Shown here: in pieces, positions 27,614 to 37,275 of the stretch
Position numbering within the stretch: the stretch's first letter is position 1
Layout: every line of letters starts with the position of its first letter
NCBI GenBank assembly: GCA_002329155.1
Contig: DCXY01000023.1
Location: forward strand, 38,817-93,317
From: Stenotrophomonas sp. UBA2124
GTDB taxonomy: Bacteria > Pseudomonadota > Gammaproteobacteria > Xanthomonadales > Xanthomonadaceae
Direction of reading: 5' to 3'
DNA length: 54,501 nucleotides
The notes under the pieces: model-generated
Told to the model about the DNA's origin: nothing
The model's input: the letters and a program-made list of their open reading frames with translations, nothing else
Database searches by the model: none
Made by a program: the position numbers and the translations under genes

Positions 27614-27886
27614 TTGAACGCTGCCCCCACCCGTCCTGACACCAGTCGTGGCGCTCCGAAGCCGCCGCTTCGTGAACACGTCGCCCAGTCCGTGCGCCGT
27701 TATCTGCGCGATCTGGACGGTTGCGAGGCGGATGATGTCTACGAGATCGTGCTGCGCGAAATGGAAATTCCGCTGTTCGTGGAAGTGCTGAACCACTGCG
27801 AAGGCAACCAGAGCCGCGCCGCGGCCATGCTTGGCATCCACCGCGCCACCCTGCGCAAGAAGCTCAAGGAATACGGGCTGGCCTGA
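27614..27886 (+). CDS. fis: Nucleoid protein / transcription factor Fis
   Basis: Small DNA-bending regulator of growth-phase genes, rRNA promoters and site-specific recombination. 90 residues if the TTG at 27614 is the start, which gives the usual Fis size; an ATG at 27572 would add 14 unlike residues. The core is LREHVAQSVRRYLRDL, EMEIPLFVEVLNHCEGNQSRAAAMLGIHRATLRKKLKEY, with the C-terminal helix-turn-helix (NQSRAAAMLGIHRATLRKKL). In enterics fis follows dusB; here it follows prmA and DUF3426 and precedes purH. Confidence 0.93.
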   Translation: MNAAPTRPDTSRGAPKPPLREHVAQSVRRYLRDLDGCEADDVYEIVLREMEIPLFVEVLNHCEGNQSRAAAMLGIHRATLRKKLKEYGLA

Positions 27887-28112
27887 GCCCGCCAGCTGGC
27901 CCCGGCCAGGCGTTCTGGCAATTTCAGCGGCCACTGCCGCCGGCCATCAGGGTTCCACCCCGCACTGTTCCAACGCGTCCCACAACCGCCCCCTGCGCCC
28001 CCAACCGGTGCCTGCAGGGCCGCCCCGCGCGCCCGTTGTGGACCTGCGGCACGGGCCTGGATGTGACCGCGCGGCTACAATACCGGCCCGCTTCCGCTTC
28101 CCCCCTGTCCCC

Positions 28113-29696
28113 ATGTCTGCTGATCTGCTGCCCGTCCGCCGGGCCCTGCTGTCCGTTTCCGACAAGACCGGTCTGGTCGAACTGGCCCGCGCGCTGGCCG
28201 CGCGCAACGTCGAGCTGCTTTCCACCGGCGGCACCGCCAAGGCCATCCGCGATGCCGGCCTGGCCGTGAAGGACGTATCCGATGTCACCGGCTTCCCGGA
28301 AATGATGGATGGCCGGGTCAAGACCCTGCACCCGCTGGTGCACGGCGGCCTGCTGGGCCGCGCCGGCACCGATGATGCGGTGATGGCCGAGCACGGCATC
28401 GCGCCGATCGACCTGCTGGTGCTCAACCTGTACCCGTTCGAGTCGGTCACCGCCAAGGCAGGCTGCACGCTGGCCGATGCGGTGGAGAACATCGACATCG
28501 GCGGCCCGGCGATGCTGCGCAGCGCGGCCAAGAACTTCGCCCGCGTCGCCGTGGCCACCAGCCCGGACCAGTACGCCGAGCTGCTGGCCGAACTGGACGC
28601 CAACAACGGCCAGCTGTCCGCCGCCAAGCGTTTCGCCTTCTCCGTGGCCGCGTTCAACCGCGTCGCGCAGTACGACGCGGCGATCAGCAACTACCTCTCG
28701 GCAGTGAGCGACACCACGGCCGATGTGCCGGCGCGCGATGAATACCCGGCGCAGATGAACTCCAGCTTCGTGAAGGTGATGGACCTGCGTTACGGCGAAA
28801 ACCCGCACCAGACCGGCGCGTTCTACCGCGACCTGTACCCGGTGCCGGGCACGCTGGCCACCTTCGTGCAGCTGCAGGGCAAGGAGCTGAGCTACAACAA
28901 CCTGGCCGATGCCGACGCCGCATGGGAATGCGTGCGCCAGTTCGACGTGCCGGCCTGCGTCATCGTCAAGCACGCCAACCCGTGCGGCGTGGCCGTGGCC
29001 GCCGATGTCGGCGAGGCGTACGAGCTGGCCTACAGTACCGACCCGACCAGCGCCTTCGGCGGCATCCTCGCCTTCAACCGCACGCTGGACGCGGCCACTG
29101 CCAAGGCCATCCTCGACCGCCAGTTCGTCGAAGTGCTGATCGCCCCGGACTACGAGCCGGCGGCACTGGACTACTGCACCAAGAAGGCCAACGTGCGCGT
29201 GCTGCGCATCCCGGCCGGCGCGGCGCAGAACAACTACGACACCAAGCGCGTGGGTTCGGGCCTGCTGATCCAGAGCGCCGACACCCGTGGCATGTCGCAG
29301 GATGAACTGAAGACCGTCACCCAGCGCGCGCCGAGCGAGGCCGAACTGCGTGACCTGCTGTTCGCCTGGCGCGTGGCCAAGTACGTCAAGTCCAACGCCA
29401 TCGTCTATGCCAAGGACCAGCGCACCATCGGCGTGGGCGCCGGCCAGATGAGCCGCGTCTACTCGGCCCGCATCGCCGGCATCAAGGCCGCCGACGCAGG
29501 GCTGGTGGTGCCGGGCTCGGTGATGGCGTCGGATGCCTTCTTCCCGTTCCGCGATGGCCTGGATGCGGCTGCCGAAGCCGGCATCACCGCGGTGATCCAG
29601 CCGGGCGGTTCGATGCGCGACGCCGAAGTGATTGCCGCTGCCGACGAACACGGCATCGCCATGGTGTTCACCGGCGTGCGTCACTTCCGTCACTGA
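28113..29696 (+). CDS. purH: Bifunctional AICAR formyltransferase / IMP cyclohydrolase
   Basis: Catalyses the last two steps of de novo IMP synthesis. Full length at 527 residues. The N-terminal cyclohydrolase domain (about 1-195, MGS-like fold) starts RRALLSVSDKTGLVELARAL and contains STGGTAKAI and MDGRVKTLHP. The C-terminal formyltransferase domain has RYGENPHQ, the catalytic KHANPCG lysine-histidine pair and PGGSMRD near the end. A 226-base upstream region lacks any recognisable PurR box. Together with purD 557 bases downstream it makes a purine gene pair. Confidence 0.98.
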   Translation: MSADLLPVRRALLSVSDKTGLVELARALAARNVELLSTGGTAKAIRDAGLAVKDVSDVTGFPEMMDGRVKTLHPLVHGGLLGRAGTDDAVMAEHGIAPIDLLVLNLYPFESVTAKAGCTLADAVENIDIGGPAMLRSAAKNFARVAVATSPDQYAELLAELDANNGQLSAAKRFAFSVAAFNRVAQYDAAISNYLSAVSDTTADVPARDEYPAQMNSSFVKVMDLRYGENPHQTGAFYRDLYPVPGTLATFVQLQGKELSYNNLADADAAWECVRQFDVPACVIVKHANPCGVAVAADVGEAYELAYSTDPTSAFGGILAFNRTLDAATAKAILDRQFVEVLIAPDYEPAALDYCTKKANVRVLRIPAGAAQNNYDTKRVGSGLLIQSADTRGMSQDELKTVTQRAPSEAELRDLLFAWRVAKYVKSNAIVYAKDQRTIGVGAGQMSRVYSARIAGIKAADAGLVVPGSVMASDAFFPFRDGLDAAAEAGITAVIQPGGSMRDAEVIAAADEHGIAMVFTGVRHFRH

Positions 29697-29820
29697 GTCA
29701 CACCACAGCGCAGCCCGGCAGACACCGGGCTGCGTGCTTCAGCGCGCACTGGCACACCCGCACTGAAGTCCACCACCTGCACCACTGCATTCCCCATTCC
29801 GTCCAACGCGAGGGCTGCCG

Positions 29821-30231
29821 ATGCGCAACACCCTGTTTCTGCTTGTCGCCGCCACCTGCGTCGCGCTGCTTTCCGGTTGCGGCAACGGCACGCTGACCGA
29901 TGCCCAGCGCAGCGCCATCGGTACGCTCGGCAAGCAGCTGCCGGCACCGTACCGCGATGGGCTCATCGTGGATTCGGTGCACCGCAACGGCAGGGAACTC
30001 GTGTTCGTGATCCGCTTCCCCGAGGCCAGCGTGGACATGGCCAAGGCCAAGCCGGAACTGTTCGAGGCCCTGCGCCGCGACGAGGATGAAGCCATCACCG
30101 AACTGTGCGCCGAACCTGCGCTGGCGCCGGTCTATGCCGCCGGTGGCAGCGTGCACCGCCGCTTCGTCGATGCCAAAGGCGCCACGTTCTTTGAAGTTGA
30201 ACTCAAGCCTTCGCATTGCCTCCCCCATTGA
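29821..30231 (+). CDS. Putative lipoprotein between purH and purD
   Basis: 136 residues. The signal sequence RNTLFLLVAATCVALLSGC has a lipobox ending in Cys20. The mature domain contains LIVDSVHRNGRELVFVIRFPEASVDMAK and a C-terminal RRFVDAKGATFFEVELKPSHC. No known family is recognised. Its location inside a purine gene pair is most likely coincidental co-transcription. GAGGG lies upstream as a possible ribosome site. Confidence 0.7.
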   Translation: MRNTLFLLVAATCVALLSGCGNGTLTDAQRSAIGTLGKQLPAPYRDGLIVDSVHRNGRELVFVIRFPEASVDMAKAKPELFEALRRDEDEAITELCAEPALAPVYAAGGSVHRRFVDAKGATFFEVELKPSHCLPH

Positions 30232-30253
30232 ATGCCCCACAGGAACTGACCCC

Positions 30254-31546
30254 ATGAAAATCCTCGTCATCGGCTCCGGTGGCCGCGAACACGCCCTGGC
30301 CTGGAAGCTTGCGCAGAGCCCGCGCGTGAGCGAAATCATCGTCGCGCCCGGCAATGCCGGCACCGCCACCGAAGGCAAGTGCCGCAACGTGGCGGTGAAG
30401 GTGAGCGACATCGCCGGCCTGCTGAAGCTGGCGCAGGACGAAGCCGTCGGCCTGACCGTGGTTGGCCCGGAAGTGCCGCTGGTGGCCGGCGTGGTCGATG
30501 CATTCCGCACGGCCGGCCTGCGCATCTTCGGGCCGACCGCCGCCGCCGCGCAGCTGGAAGGCAGCAAGGCCTTCGCCAAGGATTTCCTGGCGCGTCATGG
30601 CATCCCCACCGCGTTCTACGCCGTGCATACCGACGTGGAAGCCGCGCTGGCCTACCTGCGCGACAAGGGCGCACCCATCGTCATCAAGGCCGATGGCCTG
30701 GCTGCCGGCAAGGGCGTGATCGTGGCGATGACGCTGGACGAAGCCGAAGCCGCGGTGCGCGACATGCTCAGCGGCAATGCCTTCGGCGACGCTGGCGCGC
30801 GCGTGGTGATCGAGGAATTCCTGGAAGGCGAGGAAGCCAGCTTCATCTCCATCGTCGATGGCCGCGTGGCGCTGCCGATGGCCACCAGCCAGGACCACAA
30901 GCGCGTGGGCGACGGCGACACCGGCCCCAACACCGGCGGCATGGGCGCGTACTCGCCGGCACCGGTTGTCACCCCTGAGGTGCACGCCCGCGTGATGCGC
31001 GAGGTGGTGGAGCCGACCGTCGCCGGCATGGTTGCCGATGGCGTGCCGTTCACCGGCTTCCTGTACGCAGGGCTGATGATCGATGCCAGTGGCGCGCCCA
31101 AGGTCATCGAGTTCAACGTCCGCTTCGGCGACCCGGAAACCCAGCCGGTGATGCTGCGTCTGCAGTCGGATCTGGTGGACCTGCTGGAAGCGGCCATCGA
31201 CGGCGCGCTGGCCGGTGTGCAGGCGCAGTGGGATCCGCGTCCTTCGCTGGGTGTGGTGATGGCGGCCAGGCCCTACCCGGAAACGCCGATCACCGGCGAT
31301 GTCATCAGCGGTCTGGCCGACGTGCCGGGCAGTGCCAAGGTATTCCATGCCGGCACCGCGCTGGATGCCGACGGCAACGTGGTCAGTGCAGGTGGCCGCG
31401 TGCTGTGCGTGGCCGCGCTGGGCGATAGCGTGGGCGACGCCCAGCACCATGCCTATGCCGGCGTAGACAAAATCCACTGGGCCAACGAGTTCCACCGCAG
31501 CGACATCGGCTGGCGTGCGATCGCGCGCGAGCAGGGCCAGGGCTGA
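30254..31546 (+). CDS. purD: Phosphoribosylamine-glycine ligase (GAR synthetase)
   Basis: Second step of purine synthesis: ATP-dependent joining of glycine to phosphoribosylamine. 430 residues, the normal length. N-terminal KILVIGSGGREHALAWKL; VVGPEVPLVAGVVDAF; ATP-grasp region with IKADGLAAGKGVIVA; the DHKRVGDGDTGPNTGGMGAYSP signature and FNVRFGDPETQ. It starts 22 bases after the lipoprotein gene. Downstream is a single copy of the CCCCTCCCC repeat, which may take the place of a terminator. Confidence 0.98.
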   Translation: MKILVIGSGGREHALAWKLAQSPRVSEIIVAPGNAGTATEGKCRNVAVKVSDIAGLLKLAQDEAVGLTVVGPEVPLVAGVVDAFRTAGLRIFGPTAAAAQLEGSKAFAKDFLARHGIPTAFYAVHTDVEAALAYLRDKGAPIVIKADGLAAGKGVIVAMTLDEAEAAVRDMLSGNAFGDAGARVVIEEFLEGEEASFISIVDGRVALPMATSQDHKRVGDGDTGPNTGGMGAYSPAPVVTPEVHARVMREVVEPTVAGMVADGVPFTGFLYAGLMIDASGAPKVIEFNVRFGDPETQPVMLRLQSDLVDLLEAAIDGALAGVQAQWDPRPSLGVVMAARPYPETPITGDVISGLADVPGSAKVFHAGTALDADGNVVSAGGRVLCVAALGDSVGDAQHHAYAGVDKIHWANEFHRSDIGWRAIAREQGQG

Positions 31547-31583
31547 GTCGCGCTCTTTGTCTGTGGAGCGGGCGCGAAAGGCT

Positions 31584-31628
31584 GACCCCTCCCCAGCCCT
31601 CCCCTGCGCCTGCGGCGCAAGGGAGGGA
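31584..31628. repeat. Single copy of the CCCCTCCCC palindromic repeat
   Basis: GACCCCTCCCCAGCCCTCCC followed by the palindrome TGCGCCTGCGGCGCA and AGGGAGGGA matches the first 45 bases of the 261-bp tandem units at 20345-21100. It lies in the purD-FUSC gap. Confidence 0.75.
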
Positions 31629-31681
31629 GTGGAAGCGCATCACTTGCCAGCGTCACATGCACACAGCAAGCTGGGGCTTGA

Positions 31682-33901
31682 ATGCACCATCAGGCCAACC
31701 GCCGCGGCATGCCCCCTCTAGAACGCCAGCTGGGCCATCTCTGGGCCCATGAAAAGGCCAGTTATGGCCTGCGCGTTTTCGTCGCGCTCACCACCGTATT
31801 GGCCTACGGCTGGCACCAGCAGCAGCTGGCGGCGATTCCCGGCCTGTTCCTCGGCATCATTGCCAGTGCCATTGCCGAAACCGACGACAACTGGTGGGGC
31901 CGCTGCAAATCGGTGCTGCTGTCGCTGCTGTGCTTCAGCGCCGCGGCCACCACGGTGGTGTACCTGTTCCCGCACCCGTTGCCGTTCATCGCCACGCTGG
32001 CACTGGCCTCCTTCGGCCTCACCCTGCTCGGCGCCCTGGGCGAACGCTATGCCTCCATCGGCCAGGCCACGGTAACGCTGGCGATCTACGCGATGATCGC
32101 GCTGGACCAGCATGCGCCGGCACCGGCGGCATGGCGCGAGATGATTCCGCTGCTGGTGGGCGCTGCGTGGTACGGCGCGCTGTCGGTGCTGTGGGCGGCC
32201 ATGTTCGCCAACCGCCCGGTGCGCGAACGCCTGGCGCGGCTGTTCGATGAGCTGGGCCGTTACCTGCAGCTCAAGGCCGATCTGTTCGAGCCGGTGCGCA
32301 ACAGCAACCTCGAAGCACGCCGGCTGGCGCTGGCCGAGCAGAACGTGCGCGTGGTGCAGGCACTCAACACCGCCAAGACCGCCATCCTCAGCCGCTTTGG
32401 CCGCTCCGGGCGCCCCGGTGTGCAGTCCGGGCTGTACTTCCGGCTGTATTACATGGCGCAGGATTTCCACGAGCGCGCCAGCTCCTCGCATTACCCCTAC
32501 GAACAACTGGCCGACGCCTTCTTCCACAGCGACGTGCTGTACCGCTGCCGCCGCCTGCTGTCGCTGCAGGGCAAGGCCTGCCAGGCGCTGGGCCAGGCCA
32601 TCCGCCTGCGCCAGCCTTTCGACTACGGCGAACAGGCACGTCAGGCCGGGCGCGACCTGCACGAATCCCTGCAGTTCCTGCGCGAGCAGCAGCGTCCGCA
32701 GTGGGCGCGTCTGCTCGGCTCGCTGCAGCTGCTGGCGCACAACCTGGGCAGCATCGAGCGGCAGCTGTCCGAAGCCTCGCTGGCCGACACGCCGCTGGAA
32801 GGCATCGACACCCGCCTGCGTGATTCCTCACCGCACACGCTGCGCGAAATGGGCAGGCGCCTGCGCCAGGCGCTCACGCCCGGCTCGCTGCTGTTCCGCC
32901 ATGGCGTGCGCATCGCCCTGGCCCTCATCGCTGGCTATGCGCTGCTGCGGCTGGTGAACCCGGACAATGGCTACTGGATTCTGTTGACCATCGTGTTCGT
33001 GTGCCGCCCGCATTTCGGCGCCACCCGCCGCCGGCTGGTGGAACGCATCGCCGGCACCCTGCTGGGTCTTGGCGCGACGTGGGCGCTGATGCAGCTGTTC
33101 CCCGGCACCGAGCTGCAGCTGCTGCTGGCGCTGGCCGCCGCGCTGCTGTTCTTCTTCACCCGCACCGACCGCTATCTCATTGCCACCGCCGCGATCACGG
33201 TGATGGCGCTGCTGTGCTTCAACCTGCTTGGCGATGGTTTCGTGCTGCTGTGGCCACGGCTGTTCGACACATTGATCGGCTGCGCCATCGCCGCCATCGC
33301 CTCGCTGCTGATCCTGCCCGACTGGGAAGGCCGGCGGCTGCACAGGGTGATGGCGCAGGTGGTCAGCACCAGCACGGCGTATCTGGATGAAGTGCTGGGC
33401 CAGTACCGCAGCGGCATGCGCGACGACCTGCCCTACCGCATCGCCCGCCGCGACATGCACAACGCCGACGTGGCCCTGTCGGTCGCCCTGTCCAACATGC
33501 TGCGCGAGCCGGGCTATGCACGCGGCAACCTGGATGGCGGCTTCCGCTTCCTGGCGTTGTCCAACACCCTGCTGGGCTACCTGTCGGCATTGGGCGCGCA
33601 CCGTGCGCAGTCGGATGCGGTCAACGACGATCCATTGATCAATGCCGGCCATCAGCGCCTGCAGCAGTCGCTGTCGCAGCTGGCCGAGGCCTTGTCCAGG
33701 CGCGAGGCCGCACCTGCCCAGGAAGAGGAGATCGCACTTGCCGATGCACTGGAGCAACTGCCGGATGACATCGACGACCAGACCCGCCTTGTCCGCACCC
33801 AGCTGGCGTTGATGCTGCGCCTGCTGCCCCGGCTGCGCGCCACCGCCGCCGAAGCGGTACTGCCGCAGTCAACCGCGGCGGGCCGGGCAAGCGCGGCCTA
33901 G
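31682..33901 (+). CDS. FUSC-family inner-membrane transporter (YccS/YhfK type)
   Basis: Up to 739 residues. The layout is the duplicated one of YccS: hydrophobic bundle 1 (about 30-165), a cytoplasmic helical region (about 170-400, rich in Arg, Gln and Glu), hydrophobic bundle 2 (about 410-540) and a C-terminal cytoplasmic tail. Family hallmarks are ETDDNWWGR after the first bundle starts and the second-bundle segment NPDNGYWILLTIVFVCRPHFGATRRR. Members are proposed efflux proteins for aromatic acids and similar compounds. The ATG at 31709 is an alternative start, nine residues shorter. Substrate unknown. Confidence 0.88.
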   Translation: MHHQANRRGMPPLERQLGHLWAHEKASYGLRVFVALTTVLAYGWHQQQLAAIPGLFLGIIASAIAETDDNWWGRCKSVLLSLLCFSAAATTVVYLFPHPLPFIATLALASFGLTLLGALGERYASIGQATVTLAIYAMIALDQHAPAPAAWREMIPLLVGAAWYGALSVLWAAMFANRPVRERLARLFDELGRYLQLKADLFEPVRNSNLEARRLALAEQNVRVVQALNTAKTAILSRFGRSGRPGVQSGLYFRLYYMAQDFHERASSSHYPYEQLADAFFHSDVLYRCRRLLSLQGKACQALGQAIRLRQPFDYGEQARQAGRDLHESLQFLREQQRPQWARLLGSLQLLAHNLGSIERQLSEASLADTPLEGIDTRLRDSSPHTLREMGRRLRQALTPGSLLFRHGVRIALALIAGYALLRLVNPDNGYWILLTIVFVCRPHFGATRRRLVERIAGTLLGLGATWALMQLFPGTELQLLLALAAALLFFFTRTDRYLIATAAITVMALLCFNLLGDGFVLLWPRLFDTLIGCAIAAIASLLILPDWEGRRLHRVMAQVVSTSTAYLDEVLGQYRSGMRDDLPYRIARRDMHNADVALSVALSNMLREPGYARGNLDGGFRFLALSNTLLGYLSALGAHRAQSDAVNDDPLINAGHQRLQQSLSQLAEALSRREAAPAQEEEIALADALEQLPDDIDDQTRLVRTQLALMLRLLPRLRATAAEAVLPQSTAAGRASAA

Positions 33902-33908
33902 CGGTGCA

Positions 33909-35093
33909 TCAGCCGCGCCGTGCCCGCGCGTGCAGGAACACCAGCCCCGCCATCAGCGCCAGCAACCCGCCCAGCGCGCACACGCCATTCCAGCCAAAGC
34001 GCGTCCACACCACCGTGCTCAACGCCGAGCCCGCCGCGCCACCGATGAAGTAGCAGGTCATATAGGCCGAGGTGATGCGGCTGCGTGCCGCTTCATCCAG
34101 CTGGTAGATCGCGCTCTGGTTGTTGATGTGCACCGCCTGTGCAGCCACATCCAGCAGCACCACGCCCACGATCAGCGCCGGCAGTGACAACGGCGCGAAC
34201 AGCAGTATCAGCCACGACACCAGCAGCATCACCAGTCCGCCGCCCGCCACCCAATCGCCAAGCCCCCGGTCACTGAGCCGCCCCGCGCGGCTGGCAGCCA
34301 GGGCGCCGGCCGCCCCCACCAGACCGAACAGGCCGATGCTGGCCAGCGAATAGCCGTAGTCCGGGCCAGAGAGCAGAAACGTCAAGGCGGTCCAGAACAC
34401 ACTGAAACCGGCAAACAGCAGCGCGCCCAGCAGCGAGCGGCGGCGCAGTACCGGCTCGTCACGCAACAGCCCCAGCACCGAGCCCAGCAGGCGTGGGTAG
34501 GACAGCGCCGCCGTTGGCCGATGCGGGGGCAGCAGCCGCGCCAGCACCACCGCCAGCACCAGCAGCACGCCGCAGGCCAGCCAGTAGATGCTGTGCCATG
34601 ACACCAGCCCGGCCATCACCCCAGAGGCCGTGCGCGCCAGCAGGATGCCCAGCAGCAGGCCGGCCATCAGCGTGCCCACCACGCGGCCCCGGTGCTCGGG
34701 CGCGGCCAGCGTGGCCGCATGCGGAATGATCACCTGCGCGGCCACCGCGCTGAGCCCGGCAAGCGCGGTGCCGAGCAGCAGCTGGCTGAAGTGCCGGGCG
34801 CTGGCGCTGATTGCCAGGCCCACGGCAGCCAGCACGAACAGGCCCACGATCAGCCGCCGCCGCTCCAGCCGGTCGCCCAGCGGCACGATCAGCAGCAGAC
34901 CGGCGGCGTAGGCCAGCTGCGCCACGGTGACCACCCAGCCCACCTGCGTGGCGCTGACCTGGAACACGCCCGAGAGCAGCTGCAGCAGCGGCTGCGCGTA
35001 GTAGTTGCTGGCAACGATCAGGCCGGTGGCCGTGGCCAGCAGCAGTACCCGCGCGTGGCTGAGCGCCACGGGGCGGTCGGAGGTGGGGGACAT
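33909..35093 (-). CDS. MFS transporter (YnfM/arabinose-efflux-like)
   Basis: 394 residues with about 12 hydrophobic segments, the standard MFS layout. The loop between helices 2 and 3 carries the motif GDRLERRRLI. ATGLIVASNYYAQPLLQLL in helix 1 is typical of the YnfM/YdhP exporter group. It is convergent with the FUSC gene (8 bases between stops) and divergent from the LplT-acyltransferase gene. Substrate cannot be inferred; drug or sugar export is usual for the group. Confidence 0.88.
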   Translation of the reverse strand: MSPTSDRPVALSHARVLLLATATGLIVASNYYAQPLLQLLSGVFQVSATQVGWVVTVAQLAYAAGLLLIVPLGDRLERRRLIVGLFVLAAVGLAISASARHFSQLLLGTALAGLSAVAAQVIIPHAATLAAPEHRGRVVGTLMAGLLLGILLARTASGVMAGLVSWHSIYWLACGVLLVLAVVLARLLPPHRPTAALSYPRLLGSVLGLLRDEPVLRRRSLLGALLFAGFSVFWTALTFLLSGPDYGYSLASIGLFGLVGAAGALAASRAGRLSDRGLGDWVAGGGLVMLLVSWLILLFAPLSLPALIVGVVLLDVAAQAVHINNQSAIYQLDEAARSRITSAYMTCYFIGGAAGSALSTVVWTRFGWNGVCALGGLLALMAGLVFLHARARRG

Positions 35094-35259
35094 GCGCGAT
35101 CTGTGGGGAAAACCGGTGCGCCAGTCTGGCCCCGTCGGCGTGATGACACAAACGCGCGTTCATCATCGCCGGCGTTGTCGGAAGCGCACGGACACCGCCC
35201 CGTATGCAGGCAGCATGACGCGGCTCTGCTAATGTGCCGCGCAGCACCGAGGAGACCCG

Positions 35260-37182
35260 ATGTCCGGCCACAACCAGTTCGCCCTGCTCAGGCAACGCCG
35301 CTTCCTGCCCTTCTTCATCGTCCAGGCGCTGGGCGCGTTCAATGACAACATCTACCGCCAGGCCATCATCGGCCTGCTGTTCTACCTCGGGGTGAGCAGC
35401 CAGGAGCGCACGCTCTACACCAACCTGGCGCCGGCGCTGTTCATCCTGCCCTACTTCCTGTTCTCCGCCCTGGCCGGGCAGATCGCCGAGAAGCTGGAGA
35501 AGCAGAAACTCATCGTGATCACCACCACGATGGAGATCGTCATCATGACCCTGGCGGCGGTGGGCTTCCTCACCCAGAACATGCCGGTGCTGCTGGTGGC
35601 GCTGTTCTGCACCGGCCTGCAGTCCACCTTGTTCGGCCCGGTGAAATACTCCGTACTGCCTTCCATCCTCAAACCAGAGGAGCTGACCGGCGGCAATGGT
35701 CTGGTGGAAATGGGCACCTCCATTTCCATCCTCACCGGCATGATCGCCGGTGGCCTGATCTTCGCCCTTGCCGGGAGTCAGGGCCCCATCGTGGCGGCGG
35801 TGGCCATCATCGCGCTGGCGGTGCTGGGCAATGTCGTCTCGCGCATGATTCCGCGCGTGGATGCCGGCGCCCCCGAGCTGAAGATCAACTGGAACCCGAT
35901 CACCGAATCGCTGGCCGTGCTGCGCCTGGCCAAGAAGCAGGTGGCGGTACGCAATTCGATCCTCGGCGTGTCCTGGTTCTGGTTCTTCGGCACCATGCTC
36001 ACCTCGCAGCTGCCCACCTATGCCGTGGTCAATCTGGGCGGCGGCCCCACGCTGTACATCTTCGCGCTGGCGCTGTTTTCGCTGGGCACCGGCACCGGCT
36101 CGCTGCTGTGCGAAAAGCTCTCCGGGCGTACCGTCGAAATCGGCCTGGTGCCGCTGGGCGCGTTCGGCATGAGCGCCTTCCTGTTCGACCTGTACTTCGC
36201 ACGCACCGGCACCGTGCCCGTCACCGGGCTGGACGTGGCCGGCTTCATGCAGCAACCCGGCAGCTGGCGCATCGCCATCGACCTGCTCGGCATCGGCCTG
36301 TTCACCGGCTTCTTCGTGGTGCCGCTGTTCGCGCTGATCCAGAGCCGCTCGCCGAAGTCGGAAATGTCGCGCGTGTTTGCCGCGCTCAACATCCAGAACT
36401 CCGGCTTCATCGTGCTGGCCGCGGTCGTCGGCATCGTGCTGCAGATGAAGAGCCTCAGCGTGGCCGGGCACACCCTGCCACTGCCCGGCCTGAGCATCCC
36501 GCAGCTGTTCCTGGCGCTGGCCATCGCCAACGCCGTGGTGGCGATCTACATCTTCAGCATCGTGCCCGAGTTCCTGATGCGCTTCCTCAGCTGGCTGATG
36601 GTGCGCGGCCTGTACCGGCTGAAGGTACGCGGGGTGGAGGCGAACGTGCCCGATGAAGGCCCGGCGCTGATCGTCTGCAACCACGTCAGCTACATGGATG
36701 CGCTGATCCTGTCGGCGGTGATCCCGCGCCCGGTGCGCTTCGTCATGTATTACAGGATTTTCAACATCCCGGTGATGCGCTGGATCTTCACCACCGCCAA
36801 GGCCATCCCCATCGCCAGCCCCAAGGAAGACGCCGCGCTGATGCAGCGCGCCTTCGATGAGGTGGACGCCGCGCTGGCTGCCGGCGAACTGGTCTGCATT
36901 TTCCCGGAGGGCGCACTGACCCGCGATGGCGAGATTGCCCCGTTCAAGAGCGGCGTGGAGAAGATCCTCGCCCGTCGCCCGGTACCCGTGGTGCCCATGG
37001 CGCTGAAGGGCATGTGGGCCAGCATGTGGAGCCGCCGCGACACCCGACTGGGCCGTATGCGCGTGCCACGCCGCTTCCGCGCGCATGTGGAAGTGGACGC
37101 CGCCCCGCCGGTGAATGGGCGCGATACCGACGCGCAACGGCTGGAAACACTTGTCCGGACGTTACGGGGAAGTGAAGCGTAG
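35260..37182 (+). CDS. LplT-like flippase fused to PlsC acyltransferase
   Basis: 640 residues. The first about 420 residues form an MFS domain resembling lysophospholipid transporter LplT (LLRQRRFLPFFIVQALGAFNDNIYRQA at the N-terminus, FGPVKYSVLPSILKPEELTGGN). The rest is a PlsC/1-acylglycerol-3-phosphate acyltransferase domain with NHVSYMD (HX4D motif, His475 and Asp480) and FPEGALTRDG. The natural reading is import of lysophospholipid across the inner membrane and direct re-acylation. In E. coli the pair is LplT plus the separate Aas; here the acyl-ACP synthetase half of Aas is absent, so the acyl donor must come from elsewhere. A good GAGGAG site precedes ATG 35260. Confidence 0.9.
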   Translation: MSGHNQFALLRQRRFLPFFIVQALGAFNDNIYRQAIIGLLFYLGVSSQERTLYTNLAPALFILPYFLFSALAGQIAEKLEKQKLIVITTTMEIVIMTLAAVGFLTQNMPVLLVALFCTGLQSTLFGPVKYSVLPSILKPEELTGGNGLVEMGTSISILTGMIAGGLIFALAGSQGPIVAAVAIIALAVLGNVVSRMIPRVDAGAPELKINWNPITESLAVLRLAKKQVAVRNSILGVSWFWFFGTMLTSQLPTYAVVNLGGGPTLYIFALALFSLGTGTGSLLCEKLSGRTVEIGLVPLGAFGMSAFLFDLYFARTGTVPVTGLDVAGFMQQPGSWRIAIDLLGIGLFTGFFVVPLFALIQSRSPKSEMSRVFAALNIQNSGFIVLAAVVGIVLQMKSLSVAGHTLPLPGLSIPQLFLALAIANAVVAIYIFSIVPEFLMRFLSWLMVRGLYRLKVRGVEANVPDEGPALIVCNHVSYMDALILSAVIPRPVRFVMYYRIFNIPVMRWIFTTAKAIPIASPKEDAALMQRAFDEVDAALAAGELVCIFPEGALTRDGEIAPFKSGVEKILARRPVPVVPMALKGMWASMWSRRDTRLGRMRVPRRFRAHVEVDAAPPVNGRDTDAQRLETLVRTLRGSEA

Positions 37183-37275
37183 GAATCCCTGCTTCCAAGA
37201 TGTAAGACAACTAGCTACGCTACCCCACAGCCATGCCGTCAGGGGGTACTGCGGCAGGTCTTTACAAGGGGAGTC

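Noticed and set aside
27887..28112. Purine riboswitch or PurR operator upstream of purH
   Set aside because: I found neither a conserved riboswitch core nor a palindromic operator in this 226-base gap.
34459..37137. 892-codon minus-strand open frame over the LplT-acyltransferase gene
   Set aside because: Low-complexity translation, no motifs, and it overlaps two confident genes.
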